Shown: positions 8,989-17,816 of the stretch, in pieces | How positions within the stretch are numbered: position 1 is the stretch's first letter | Layout of the letters: every line of letters begins with the position of its first letter | Origin: DAORHV01 sp964513925 | Lineage (GTDB): Bacteria; Patescibacteriota; Gracilibacteria; Peribacterales; Peribacteraceae | Reading direction: 5' to 3' | DNA length: 64,000 bases | Assembly: GCA_964513925.1 (NCBI GenBank) | Contig: CAZENR010000006.1 | Location: 1-64,000, forward strand | Translations under genes and position numbers: made by a program | The notes under the pieces: generated by a model | Told to the model about the DNA's origin: nothing | The model's input: only the letters and a program-made list of their open reading frames with translations | Databases searched by the model: none

Positions 8989-11580
8989 TTACAAATCCAC
9001 TTTTCCTTGCAACTTCACATCTTTCTCACCGTGACTCTGCACCTCCTGCGGCGAGATGGTGTAGAGCGAGTCTTCTATGCGAACAATGCGCTCGACATCG
9101 TTGCCGCTGGGGTACCAGGTATCACCGGATTTCAGGTATGCATCTTCGCCGTAATGGCTGATTGTACCGCGCAGGCTCATGCCCTTCAGCGAGAAGTCGT
9201 ACACGTACGCACCTTGGAATGTCGGTGTGGGATACGCATATTCATCAGTGGGCTTCTTGCCTTCCGGCAATGTCATGACGGTGACAGGGAAAGCCAGCAA
9301 GTTGCGCTCTTTGTCGAACAGCAATGCATGGTGGTCGTGGAGCAAGGGGCTTTCGGTGCCACGGTCACCGATGACCGTTTTAAACATCTCCTTCGGATGT
9401 TCAACATCCGAAACATCGAACAAGGAGACCTTCATACCGAGAACGGCGGTGTAGTACACGGCATTGTCCGAATGCACCTTGTCTTTATCGATAGACTCGT
9501 CGACTTCCTTGCCAAAGCCAATAACGTGGGTTGCGTCGTAGGGGTGGAGGTAGTCGCTGTATCCCGGAATCTTCAGCTTGCCCAGGATCTTCGGCTTCCT
9601 TGGATCGGACGTGTCGATGACAAACAGCGGATCAACCTGCTTAAAGGTAACCATGTAGGTACGGTCGCCCATGAAGCGCACGGAATAGATGCTCTCGCCG
9701 GGAGCAATGTCTTCTATTTCTCCAACACGCTCCAGCGATTTGTTGAGCACGTACAGGTTGTTGCTCGAAGGCGACTGCGTGTCTCCCTTTTCATTCCAAG
9801 TCGGCTGTTTGGTGGTGGCGATGCGGAAGGTGTCACCGTACTCATCCATGGAGAACTGATTCAGAATAGTGCCGGGGACGGATCCTTCGGCCTTCAGATC
9901 CACGCCGTCACTGGTGAATTCAAAGCGGTACAGTTGCGTGGTGGACGTATTGCCTCCGCGGCCATCCCATACGTAGTTCCAACGCGGAGTAGCGACGTAC
10001 AAGTTCTTCAGCGAAGCGTAAATATTCTGCGCGCTGCCCACCACGAGTTCACGCTTCACTTCCGCCTTTAAGTCCTTCAGCGGAACAACGGCAACAATCA
10101 TATATTCGGGCTGCGGCACGTGCGGCAAGATGGAGATCTGACCGCAGCGGCTGACCGGCGCCTCTTTGGAGCCGGTTGCGGAGTCGCTGAATGTGGGGAC
10201 GCCTACGTCTGCCTCGGTGACCGAAGTCGATGTGCGAACGTTGGCCATGGGCATTGGGCCGCCCCACCAGAGGTTGCGGTTCATGACCATGTACAGCTTG
10301 TCGTCGATACGGCGCGTACTGACGCTGTTACCGTCGAAAGCAACTGTGCGCAGCAGAGTCGGATGAGCGCGTTCGGCAATGTCGTAGATGCGCACTTCAG
10401 TCCGGTTCATGCCGTAGTATCCCGGATACCACATCATTTTGCTGGATACCGGCTCGGTTGCCGTGTCTTCAAGCAGCGGATCTCGTGGCGACGGGTTGTA
10501 CCATGCATTCGCAACGACAACGAGCCTGTCTCCATCTACATACAATTCCTGCGGAGTTGCCGAACCGTTGTTGGTTGCAAGTTCGATCGTAGATACATGG
10601 CGCATGTCGTTTGCCGGGAACGCCTTTACGATCTTGATCTTGGAACCGATGGAAGGACTGGCAATGTACAAGTAGGTACCGTCGGTCTTCACGATGTCGC
10701 CCTCATCCACGCCTTCTACCTGAACATTGGTGCGCGAGTAATCCCCTCCTCCGGATGAGCCGCCCGTCGTCATGCTTCCCAGTGCCTTGGCCTCGTTAGC
10801 CATGGCGGGTGCGGCAACCGCATCTTCGGCCAAGCCTCTCTGGTAGTACATGCCGTACTCCCTTTCGGCTGCGCCATCGGACACCAAGGCCTTCAGATCG
10901 ATACACGACTTGGCTACCTGCATGGAATCGGATGCGGTATTCACGGAGAGTTCCGGGTGCTTCACGTTTAGGTATCCCTTAGATGGCCTATCAGTAATGT
11001 TATCGGTCAAGCGCCACATCATTTCGGCCATTTCGCCGCGGGTGACTCGCTTCTCCAAAGCATCGATACTGTTGGGAATTGCCTTGGAGTCTTCGAGTGC
11101 ACGTACGTACTGCTCGTACCATTCGCTTCCACCCTGGCCTTGCTGCTTGAATGCCAGGGAAAGAATCTTACTCGCTTCGACAAAGTTGATTTCTTGATCT
11201 GGCTTATAGGTTCCGTCTTCGTAACCCGAAACAATGCCCTCGGTTTTTGCCATGCACACCCAAGGGGCAAACCAATCATCTGCCTCAACGTCCTTAAAGC
11301 AGTTCTGTCCCTTGCCCAGCGATTGACCGCTGACGCTCAAGCGCGAACCGAGAACGATTTTCAAGAATTCAGCGCGGTTGATGCTGTTGTGTTCTCGGAA
11401 CGTACCGTCGGCATACCCTTCGACCACGCCTCTCTCTTTCAGGGCGTTGATTGCGTGGGAATAGGACGCGCCGGTACCGACATCGGAAAACCCGAGTGCT
11501 GCTACCGGAACCAATGTCGCGACAAATGCTGCCAGCAAAGGAATTGCTGCCGAGCGTGCCGGGCGAAATGACTGCTGCAT
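8989..11580 (-). CDS. Secreted S-layer homology + beta-propeller domain protein
   Basis: 863-aa exported protein. The signal peptide spans about residues 1-32 (IPLLAAFVATLVPVAALGFS). Next come about three SLH repeats (GVVEGYADGTF, GIVSGYEDGTYKPDQ, VTRGEMAEMMWRL), which normally bind secondary cell-wall polymer. The large C-terminal part matches the secreted beta-propeller family (PF09826 type) with its hallmark VDEGDIVKTDGTYLYIAS and later blades (YSVRFMGDRTYMVTFKQVDPL). The protein probably sits on the cell surface with the propeller exposed. I chose ATG 11580 because the signal peptide starts there; its leader is pyrimidine-rich and has no Shine-Dalgarno. Confidence 0.85.
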   Translation of the reverse strand: MQQSFRPARSAAIPLLAAFVATLVPVAALGFSDVGTGASYSHAINALKERGVVEGYADGTFREHNSINRAEFLKIVLGSRLSVSGQSLGKGQNCFKDVEADDWFAPWVCMAKTEGIVSGYEDGTYKPDQEINFVEASKILSLAFKQQGQGGSEWYEQYVRALEDSKAIPNSIDALEKRVTRGEMAEMMWRLTDNITDRPSKGYLNVKHPELSVNTASDSMQVAKSCIDLKALVSDGAAEREYGMYYQRGLAEDAVAAPAMANEAKALGSMTTGGSSGGGDYSRTNVQVEGVDEGDIVKTDGTYLYIASPSIGSKIKIVKAFPANDMRHVSTIELATNNGSATPQELYVDGDRLVVVANAWYNPSPRDPLLEDTATEPVSSKMMWYPGYYGMNRTEVRIYDIAERAHPTLLRTVAFDGNSVSTRRIDDKLYMVMNRNLWWGGPMPMANVRTSTSVTEADVGVPTFSDSATGSKEAPVSRCGQISILPHVPQPEYMIVAVVPLKDLKAEVKRELVVGSAQNIYASLKNLYVATPRWNYVWDGRGGNTSTTQLYRFEFTSDGVDLKAEGSVPGTILNQFSMDEYGDTFRIATTKQPTWNEKGDTQSPSSNNLYVLNKSLERVGEIEDIAPGESIYSVRFMGDRTYMVTFKQVDPLFVIDTSDPRKPKILGKLKIPGYSDYLHPYDATHVIGFGKEVDESIDKDKVHSDNAVYYTAVLGMKVSLFDVSDVEHPKEMFKTVIGDRGTESPLLHDHHALLFDKERNLLAFPVTVMTLPEGKKPTDEYAYPTPTFQGAYVYDFSLKGMSLRGTISHYGEDAYLKSGDTWYPSGNDVERIVRIEDSLYTISPQEVQSHGEKDVKLQGKVDL

Positions 11581-11739
11581 AGAGAATGGGAAGGAAATGA
11601 GAAAGCGAGTGTTGCGAGGGTGTTGACGCACAGCCTACGGAAAACTTTCGTACATGGGTCACGATTCGTGCTGCATGCAACTCGTTTCTTCGCACATATA
11701 CTGTTTCAGCCAGTATTTGCTAATATTTAATAAATATTG

Positions 11740-11745
11740 TATAAT
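11740..11745 (+). promoter_or_regulatory. Consensus -10 box TATAAT
   Basis: TATAAT in an AT-rich stretch, 14 nt before ATG 11760. It implies a 5' leader of only several nucleotides. Confidence 0.5.
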
Positions 11746-11759
11746 AAAAAAAATACAGT

Positions 11760-13439
11760 ATGAGCACACACAAAAACCCTTCAAGTACAAATGCCCTAAA
11801 CAGCCGCGTGCAGGATGCGATTGATACCGCGCGCACTTTTTCGAATAAGGCGGAGGCATTGGCACAGCGGTTTGAAGCACTGGAAAAGCAGTATGGCCTT
11901 GTGTACCCAGCCGGAAAGATCATTCGTCAATCTGCTGAAGCGGAATCGGGTCGTGAAACCTCCGAACCAAAAGAACGTAATGAGCTACTGCAAGTGCTGG
12001 AAGGACTGCTGGAAAACTTCGACCGGACAATCAGTCGTACAGAACGGAATTCCGTTTCGGCGAGAGAGCAGCTGCCTGATGACGACCCGGTTGCCAAAGA
12101 GTTGGATGCGCTGCGATCGGAAATCAGGGATTTACAGCAAGGATCCGACAAATGGCGCCGAGAGGAGACTGCAACTCTTGGTGTCGGTCCGGAGAGTGTA
12201 GAGACACCGTCTTCATTCGAAGCCAACCGCGTCGACGGAGTGCAGAGGTTTCTCGATGCCGTATCGCGACTACTGGGAGAGGACGCCCCGAATGAGCCAA
12301 GTCCAGCAGCACCGCTTTCATCGGTGCTCAGTACAGTCAGGCCGTCGCTGGAAAGACGCATAAGCGAGCCGCGGCCAGCTCGAGCTGAACAAACTCCGAT
12401 TCGCGCCCGTGATGCGCAAGCCGAGCTACAACCTGTAGACGAACAGCAGATTCGCAACGAGCCGTGGCCAACGACGCGCGAGCAGTTCCGCCAGCAATTC
12501 CGTTATGCACCGGAACGCTTTGGTACGCCGGAACGCTATGCTCGTTATCTTGCAGTGAGACTGAATACTCCGCAGCGAATAAACGAATTTTTAGAAAACA
12601 TGTTCGTCTACACGACTGCACGCGACACCGGAAGCAGCCAGCGCATGATCAATAACGGACCCGGACACCGCGAGCCAGATGAGCGCTGGATCAACCCGCT
12701 GGAATTCCTGACCACGCCGAACGCACAAGGCGAACTCTGCGGCGATTGCGACGATGTAGCACTGCTGTTTGCTTACATCGCCCAACTGCAAGGCAAACAA
12801 GGATTCGCGTTTGAGACATCTACGTCTCGTTATGTATCGCCGAATAGAATTGAGGGAAGCGGCCATGCCATGGCGGCGTGGTTTGAGAACGATGGATCGC
12901 TGCGCATTGTCGACACCACTGGTATTCGCGGTCGAACAAATGCAACTATCCAGACCATTGAACGCAGACCCGGCGAAACGGACGAGCAACTGGTGGAACG
13001 CGGTTACAGAGAGAGCAGGACAAACCCTACCCCGCTGGATGCGCGCATGTTGTACACCGTCATCAGCTTGCGCAATGGAGACGGCGTAAACCTGCCCGGC
13101 AACTTGTCGCTCTGCCGAAGGCATGCGGAACTACAGCCATTGTTTGAGTCCGGGGATTACCGTGGCGTGCTGCGTATAGTAGAAGAAGAAATCAATCGCG
13201 ATCCTTCTAATCTGAATCTTCGTCTGGCAAAAATACAAACGCTGCTCTTAGCAAATGCGCCACGCTCTGAGGTAACGGCTGTCACAAGCAACTTGTCGGG
13301 CGTCGGTACGCATACCAGCTACAATATGTATGCCGTGCAAATGACAAGGCGTGCACTGTTGCAACAATCACCGCAGTTTATAGAGGAAGTCGCAGCACTC
13401 ACGCGGCACTGCAACGGCGGTAGAGACACAATGGCGTAG
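11760..13439 (+). CDS. Transglutaminase-like cysteine peptidase-fold protein with coiled-coil N-terminus
   Basis: 559 aa, no signal peptide. Residues about 10-210 are charged and probably coiled-coil or disordered. The central region carries the transglutaminase-like triad: Cys in CGDCDDVALLF (about 329), His in GSGHAMAAWF (about 368) and Asp in LRIVDTTG (about 384). The C-terminal 130 residues look TPR-like (YRGVLRIVEEEINRDPSNLNLRLAKIQ). The fold includes proteases, amidases and cross-linking enzymes, so activity is likely but substrate unknown. Its TAG stop directly abuts the stop of the convergent pilin-like gene with no base between. Confidence 0.7.
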   Translation: MSTHKNPSSTNALNSRVQDAIDTARTFSNKAEALAQRFEALEKQYGLVYPAGKIIRQSAEAESGRETSEPKERNELLQVLEGLLENFDRTISRTERNSVSAREQLPDDDPVAKELDALRSEIRDLQQGSDKWRREETATLGVGPESVETPSSFEANRVDGVQRFLDAVSRLLGEDAPNEPSPAAPLSSVLSTVRPSLERRISEPRPARAEQTPIRARDAQAELQPVDEQQIRNEPWPTTREQFRQQFRYAPERFGTPERYARYLAVRLNTPQRINEFLENMFVYTTARDTGSSQRMINNGPGHREPDERWINPLEFLTTPNAQGELCGDCDDVALLFAYIAQLQGKQGFAFETSTSRYVSPNRIEGSGHAMAAWFENDGSLRIVDTTGIRGRTNATIQTIERRPGETDEQLVERGYRESRTNPTPLDARMLYTVISLRNGDGVNLPGNLSLCRRHAELQPLFESGDYRGVLRIVEEEINRDPSNLNLRLAKIQTLLLANAPRSEVTAVTSNLSGVGTHTSYNMYAVQMTRRALLQQSPQFIEEVAALTRHCNGGRDTMA

Positions 13440-13841
13440 TTACCTGGTTACGTTGATTGGCTGATTTTCCGGATGCAATGCCTGAACAGTGATCCTGTTC
13501 TCGCCGCTTTTGACGATGGTGTACCAGGTGTGGCCGTCCGGAGCCTGGGGATCTGTAGGAATCGCGACGAGGTAATCCTTCGTTAGCACACGCAAATCCA
13601 CACACGGCTGTACCGGGCTGTTGTTGGAACAGACTTCCTTGGCTTGTCCGGACGGGATCCCTGCAGGTAGCTCACCATTATTATCAATGGCGTACTGATA
13701 CACGGCGTTGAGAATAATATTCACATCAGCACGACGCTGTGCATCGCGAGCCTTGGATACAGCTGCATTGGAAGGTGCCCCCGATCCCGCCATGACGACA
13801 AATACCAGAATCGGCGCCAATGCTTGTACGAGCGAGAACAT
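13440..13841 (-). CDS. Type IV pilin/pseudopilin-like protein with atypical N-terminus
   Basis: 133 aa. FSLVQALAPILVFVV aligns with the hydrophobic N-terminal helix of type IV pilins (usual FTLIELLVVIAI), and KARDAQRRADV followed by ILNAVYQYAIDNNGELP is the standard pseudopilin continuation. Two oddities: the residue matching the invariant Glu5 is Gln, and there is almost no leader peptide before Phe if ATG 13841 is used. A TTG at 13856 would add only MSARS. The gene begins 15 nt after the 3' end of tRNA-Val on the same strand, so its message may come from the tRNA transcript. Confidence 0.65.
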   Translation of the reverse strand: MFSLVQALAPILVFVVMAGSGAPSNAAVSKARDAQRRADVNIILNAVYQYAIDNNGELPAGIPSGQAKEVCSNNSPVQPCVDLRVLTKDYLVAIPTDPQAPDGHTWYTIVKSGENRITVQALHPENQPINVTR

Positions 13842-13856
13842 AGAACGAGCTGACAA

Positions 13857-13933
13857 TGGTGGACGATCTCGGAATCGAACCGAGGACCTTTCGAATGTGA
13901 ATCGAACGCTCTAACCAGCTGAGCTAATCGTCC
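13857..13933 (-). tRNA. tRNA-Val (anticodon CAC)
   Basis: A 77-nt cloverleaf on the minus strand: acceptor GGACGAT/ATCGTCC, D stem GCTC/GAGC, anticodon stem TTCGA/TCGAA with loop TTCACAT (anticodon CAC), T stem CTCGG/CCGAG with loop TTCGATT, discriminator A and an encoded CCA. All stems are fully paired. Confidence 0.95.
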
Positions 13934-14049
13934 AAAGATGTAAATGATGGGTCGCGATCCCATACAACAAGGCAGGGATAACCACCCAGAGCCGAAATAC
14001 GATACGTTCAACTGCACAGTATCGCAAGATGTGCGAATGTCGTGTTAGC

Positions 14050-14058
14050 TGCTACAAT
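14050..14058 (+). promoter_or_regulatory. Extended -10 promoter of the flavodoxin-oxidoreductase operon
   Basis: TGCTACAAT ends 7 nt before ATG 14066, predicting a leaderless first gene. The identical box drives the M23 gene at 38347-38339. Confidence 0.6.
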
Positions 14059-14065
14059 CGGATCC

Positions 14066-14551
14066 ATGCAGCGTACGGTTACGATTATTTACGCATCGAC
14101 TTCGGGACATACTGAATACGTTGTGGATGTGCTCGGCGCCGAACTGGAGGCAAAGGGGAAAGATCTTCGTGTAGTGAAACAGCGCGCTGAGCAAACAAAG
14201 CCAGAGGATCTGATAAAAAGCGACGTTACGCTTTTGGCATGCGGAAGCTGGAATACCAACAATGTGGAAGGGCAATTAAGTCCCAGCATGTACGAATTAC
14301 TCCTCAAAACGGCGCCTGCACTGGATCTGAAGGGCCAAGTGTGTGCAGCGGTGGGACTAGGAGACGAACGCTATTATTTCACCGCCAAGGCTGCCGAGCA
14401 TTTAACCGACTACATCCGCCAGCATAACGGCAGTCTCTTGTTGCCCACGCTCAAAATTGTCAATGAGCCCTACGGACAAGAGGAGAAGGTTCGTACGTGG
14501 GCCGGCGAACTCATCAAGCAACTTTCCAAGCCTGCTACAAAGCAGCGATAA
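14066..14551 (+). CDS. Flavodoxin
   Basis: 161-aa one-electron carrier. IIYASTSGHTEYV (about residues 6-18) is the FMN phosphate-binding loop of flavodoxins, and LLACGSWN and AVGLGDERYYF match the two isoalloxazine-flanking loops. The ATG at 14066 is chosen over 14042 because TGCTACAAT ends 7 nt upstream. It is the first gene of an operon: the stop lies 2 nt before the next start, which encodes a 2-oxoacid oxidoreductase. This suggests that this flavodoxin accepts electrons from that complex. Confidence 0.88.
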   Translation: MQRTVTIIYASTSGHTEYVVDVLGAELEAKGKDLRVVKQRAEQTKPEDLIKSDVTLLACGSWNTNNVEGQLSPSMYELLLKTAPALDLKGQVCAAVGLGDERYYFTAKAAEHLTDYIRQHNGSLLLPTLKIVNEPYGQEEKVRTWAGELIKQLSKPATKQR

Positions 14552-14553
14552 CT

Positions 14554-16314
14554 ATGCGCACATCGCTCAAAATCGTCGGCGCGTCCGGACAAGGCATCGA
14601 TTCCATCGGCGAAGTGCTCGCCAAGGCGCTCAAGCGTGCCGGATACTGCGTGTTTGGATACCGCGAATATCCTTCACTTATTAAAGGAGGGCATGCCAGC
14701 TATCAGCTGGATGTATCGGACGAATGGATCGGCAGCTCGGAAACCAATGTGAACATCGTTATTGCACTCAACCACCACGGACTGGAGCACAACCTGGCAG
14801 ATTTGAAGCCAGGCGGCATTTGCATCCACAGCACCGATTACTGGAAATTTCCTCCACAGGATGAAAAGCTGATTTCGGATCGAGGGTTGACGCTGGTGAA
14901 TTTGCCGATAGAGAAAATGCTCGCAACGCTCAAGGCAAAGCCGATTTTAGCCAACGTCATTTTAAGTGCATTCGTCTGGGCGATTTTGGAACAGGATAGT
15001 GACGCACTCAAAAAAATGGTCGGCGAGAAATTCGCCAAGAAAAAAGATCTGCTGGAATTGAACATGCAGTGCATCGACACAGGATATGGGTATCAGGACG
15101 AAAAGATCGGCAAACTGCGTGTTGCAATGCCGAAGCCAGAGAAGAAGTGGAAAGACCACCTGCTGATTACCGGCAGCAAGGCTATGGGCCTGGGTGCGGT
15201 GCACGCTGGCGTGCGCATGTACGCAGGCTACCCAATGACACCCAGCTCTCCCCTGCTTTCGTACATAGCAAGCATTCAAAACGCGACCGGAATGGCAATC
15301 AAGCAGGCCGAAGACGAAATCACAGCCGCGCAAATGGTATCTGGAGCGATGTTCATGGGAACGCGCGCGCTCACTGCCACATCCGGCGGCGGCTTCGACC
15401 TGATGAGCGAAACGCTTTCGTTGAATGCGATCATAGAAAATCCGACGGTATTCGTCTTGGCACAGCGGCCGGGACCAGCGACCGGATTACCAACATGGAC
15501 CGGCCAAGGAGATCTGCTCATGGCGATTCATACGGCCCACGGCGAGTTTGCTCGCTGCGTGATGGCGGTAAGCGGCAGTGACGATGCATTCTCGCTCATG
15601 GCGGATGCCTTCAATATTGCAGAGGAGTATCAAATCAGCAGCATCGTGCTCACCGACAAGCAGATTGCCGAAGCCTTGTACACGCAAGCGCCATTCGAGC
15701 AGAAAAGCACCGTCATCAAGCGCGGTAAATTGATCACCGATGCCAAGCAGCTTGCAGCACTCAAGGGCACCGACCGCTACGACCCTTCCGCCAAAGACGG
15801 AGTTTCCAAACGTTGGCTGCCGGGAAGCAAAGCAGCCACCTACTGTGCGCAAGGCGATGAGCACAGCCCCGATGGCACCGTAGATGAATCCGCTGCAAAC
15901 GCAGTAGCGCAAATAGACAAGCGCATGCGCAAGGCGGAGGCACTGAAGAAGTCCCTGCCGGATGCCGAGCTCTATGGCGACCCAAAGCCCGAAACACTGA
16001 TCGTTGGCTGGGGTAGCACGAAAACAGCAGTCCTAGATGCACTGAAAAACACCGAGCTGAAGGACAAGAAAATCGGCTACCTGCACTACACATACCTCTG
16101 GCCATTGAAGACCGAGCGATTCACTGAGTTGGCCAGCAATGCCAAGCGGGTGATACTGGTAGAGGGTACCCATCAAGGACAGCTTGGCATGCTGATCCGA
16201 CAGGAAACCGGCATTGCGATCGAGAAGAAAATTCTGAAGTACGACGGTCGTCCGTTCTTCTACGACGAGCTTGTTGAATTAATTTCCAAACATCTGAAGA
16301 GCCCATCCGCTTAA
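14554..16314 (+). CDS. 2-oxoacid:acceptor oxidoreductase, fused gamma-alpha subunit
   Basis: 586 aa. Residues 1 to about 190 are the gamma-type domain (IVGASGQGIDSIGEVLAKAL, YPSLIKGGHASYQL). The rest is the alpha domain with GYPMTPSSPLL and QAEDEITAAQMVSGA, which contact thiamine pyrophosphate and substrate, ending in the domain with WPLKTERFTEL. Together with the beta subunit it oxidatively decarboxylates a 2-oxoacid (pyruvate or 2-oxoglutarate) to an acyl-CoA and reduces a low-potential carrier. No delta (ferredoxin-like) subunit gene is present. Confidence 0.92.
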   Translation: MRTSLKIVGASGQGIDSIGEVLAKALKRAGYCVFGYREYPSLIKGGHASYQLDVSDEWIGSSETNVNIVIALNHHGLEHNLADLKPGGICIHSTDYWKFPPQDEKLISDRGLTLVNLPIEKMLATLKAKPILANVILSAFVWAILEQDSDALKKMVGEKFAKKKDLLELNMQCIDTGYGYQDEKIGKLRVAMPKPEKKWKDHLLITGSKAMGLGAVHAGVRMYAGYPMTPSSPLLSYIASIQNATGMAIKQAEDEITAAQMVSGAMFMGTRALTATSGGGFDLMSETLSLNAIIENPTVFVLAQRPGPATGLPTWTGQGDLLMAIHTAHGEFARCVMAVSGSDDAFSLMADAFNIAEEYQISSIVLTDKQIAEALYTQAPFEQKSTVIKRGKLITDAKQLAALKGTDRYDPSAKDGVSKRWLPGSKAATYCAQGDEHSPDGTVDESAANAVAQIDKRMRKAEALKKSLPDAELYGDPKPETLIVGWGSTKTAVLDALKNTELKDKKIGYLHYTYLWPLKTERFTELASNAKRVILVEGTHQGQLGMLIRQETGIAIEKKILKYDGRPFFYDELVELISKHLKSPSA

Positions 16315-16317
16315 GTT

Positions 16318-17208
16318 ATGCCCATTCCACTTTCAGTACCGAATCCGGAGATCATGAAGCAGTACCACTGCGCCACGCGCTGCACGTGGTGCGACGGCTG
16401 CGGAAACTACGGCATTTGGACGGCGGTAAAACGCGCGCTAGCGGACTTGGGGTTAGAGCCATGGCAAGTGCTGTTGTGCTACGACGTCGGTTGTCATGGC
16501 AACGGATCCGACAAGCTGCAAGGGTATCGCTTCCACGGTCTGCATGGCCGCGTCATCCCTTTTGCGGCGGGAGCAAAGCTTGCCAACCATACCCTTCCGG
16601 TCATTGCATTCGGCGGTGATGGTGCAAGTTTTTCTGAAGGAGTGGGACATATTGTCCACGGCGTGCGCAGTCATTATCCGTTCGTTTTCTGTCTGCATAA
16701 CAACGCCAACTACGGACTGACGACCGGACAGGCAAGCTCGCTTACGCCGCAGGGCCAGCCGATGAACACATCGCCCAACGGGATTCCGGAATTCACGCTG
16801 AATTCCATGGACTTCATCTTCTCGCTGGAGCCCACGTTCGTTGCCCGCGGATTTACCGGAGACATCCACCAGCTCAGCTGGATTTTGAAAGAGGCACTGA
16901 GTCACCGCGGGTTTGCCTTCGTAGATATTCTGCAGGCATGCCCAACGTACAACCACTTTGCAACCCACCAGATGCTCTTGGAGAAGTGCTACAAAGTTGA
17001 GGACGAAGGGTACGTGCCAAACGATGCAAAGAAGGCCAGGGCACTTGCTATGGATACCTCTAAGCGAATTGCCACCGGCATTTTGTACCGCACCGAGGAA
17101 GTGCCGAACTTTTACGAGCGCCTAGTCCCCCGCCAGGGCAAAACCACCACGCTTACGCAGGAAGTGGAGAAGTTCGATGTAACAAAGTTGATGGCGGAGT
17201 TTGTCTAA
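16318..17208 (+). CDS. 2-oxoacid:acceptor oxidoreductase, beta subunit (TPP-binding)
   Basis: 296 aa. It carries the TPP/Mg motif GGDGASFSEGVGHIVHG...NNANYGLTTGQ and the cysteines of the [4Fe-4S] cluster: CTWCDGC near residues 22-28, a third in DVGCHGNGS and a fourth in LQACPTYNH. The start is 3 nt after the alpha-subunit stop. Residues that separate pyruvate from 2-oxoglutarate enzymes cannot be judged by eye. It ends 2 nt from the convergent pdxT stop. Confidence 0.92.
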   Translation: MPIPLSVPNPEIMKQYHCATRCTWCDGCGNYGIWTAVKRALADLGLEPWQVLLCYDVGCHGNGSDKLQGYRFHGLHGRVIPFAAGAKLANHTLPVIAFGGDGASFSEGVGHIVHGVRSHYPFVFCLHNNANYGLTTGQASSLTPQGQPMNTSPNGIPEFTLNSMDFIFSLEPTFVARGFTGDIHQLSWILKEALSHRGFAFVDILQACPTYNHFATHQMLLEKCYKVEDEGYVPNDAKKARALAMDTSKRIATGILYRTEEVPNFYERLVPRQGKTTTLTQEVEKFDVTKLMAEFV

Positions 17209-17210
17209 CG

Positions 17211-17789
17211 CTACGAGTACCGAAGAAACATCTCGTGAATGTGGCGCTCTCCGCGAACTTCCGGATGGAACGTGCCAGCCAACACCCTGCCCTGGCGCAC
17301 CAGCACCGGCAGACCATCGTGCGTTGCCAGCACTTGCACGTCTTTGCATACCCGGCGAATTTTAGGCGCTCGAATGAATGCCACTGTCAGCTTGTGCGGA
17401 ATGCCAAGTATCTTGACTGGCGTCTCGAAGCTGTCCAGCTGCTCGCCGTAGGCATTGCGCTCAACATCGATGTCGATGAGATTCAGCGGAGTTGGCGCGT
17501 TCTTCCCGATTGCACGACGGGCAAGCAAGATGGCGCCGGCACAGGTGCCATAGACGGACAGCGAATGCTGTTTGCTTTTTTGCAGAACGCGCTTGCGAAT
17601 TTCCGTATCCAAGCCGGTTTGCTTCAGCAGCTTTGAAATCACCGTGCTCTCGCCGCCGGGGATGATAAGACGGCTGACGCGGCCCAAATCTTGCACATTA
17701 CGCACCTCCATGCAGGCAACGCCCATATCCGAAAGCACCTGAAGGTGTTCCGCGAAATCTCCCTGTAATGCCAATACTCCCACGAGCAC
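17211..17789 (-). CDS. pdxT: Pyridoxal 5'-phosphate synthase glutaminase subunit PdxT
   Basis: 192-aa class I glutamine amidotransferase that releases ammonia for PdxS. GGESTVISKL near residue 46, nucleophile Cys83 in YGTCAGA, and His/Glu in FHPEVRGERH (about 173-182) complete the triad. It follows pdxS on the same strand by 27 nt. A TGATACACT box within that gap ends 6 nt before the GTG start (17789), so pdxT may also have its own leaderless promoter. Confidence 0.95.
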   Translation of the reverse strand: MLVGVLALQGDFAEHLQVLSDMGVACMEVRNVQDLGRVSRLIIPGGESTVISKLLKQTGLDTEIRKRVLQKSKQHSLSVYGTCAGAILLARRAIGKNAPTPLNLIDIDVERNAYGEQLDSFETPVKILGIPHKLTVAFIRAPKIRRVCKDVQVLATHDGLPVLVRQGRVLAGTFHPEVRGERHIHEMFLRYS

Positions 17790-17795
17790 GGAGAA

Positions 17796-17804
17796 AGTGT
17801 ATCA
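17796..17804 (-). promoter_or_regulatory. Extended -10 box between pdxS and pdxT
   Basis: TGATACACT on the minus strand, 6 nt before the pdxT GTG, inside the 27-nt pdxS-pdxT gap. Confidence 0.5.
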
Positions 17805-17816
17805 CACCCGCATTCC

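Noticed and set aside
8962..10071. Long plus-strand reading of 369 codons antisense to the SLH/beta-propeller gene
   Set aside because: It is a shadow of a gene with clear domains on the minus strand; it has no promoter or recognisable motif, and it crosses the minus-strand terminator.
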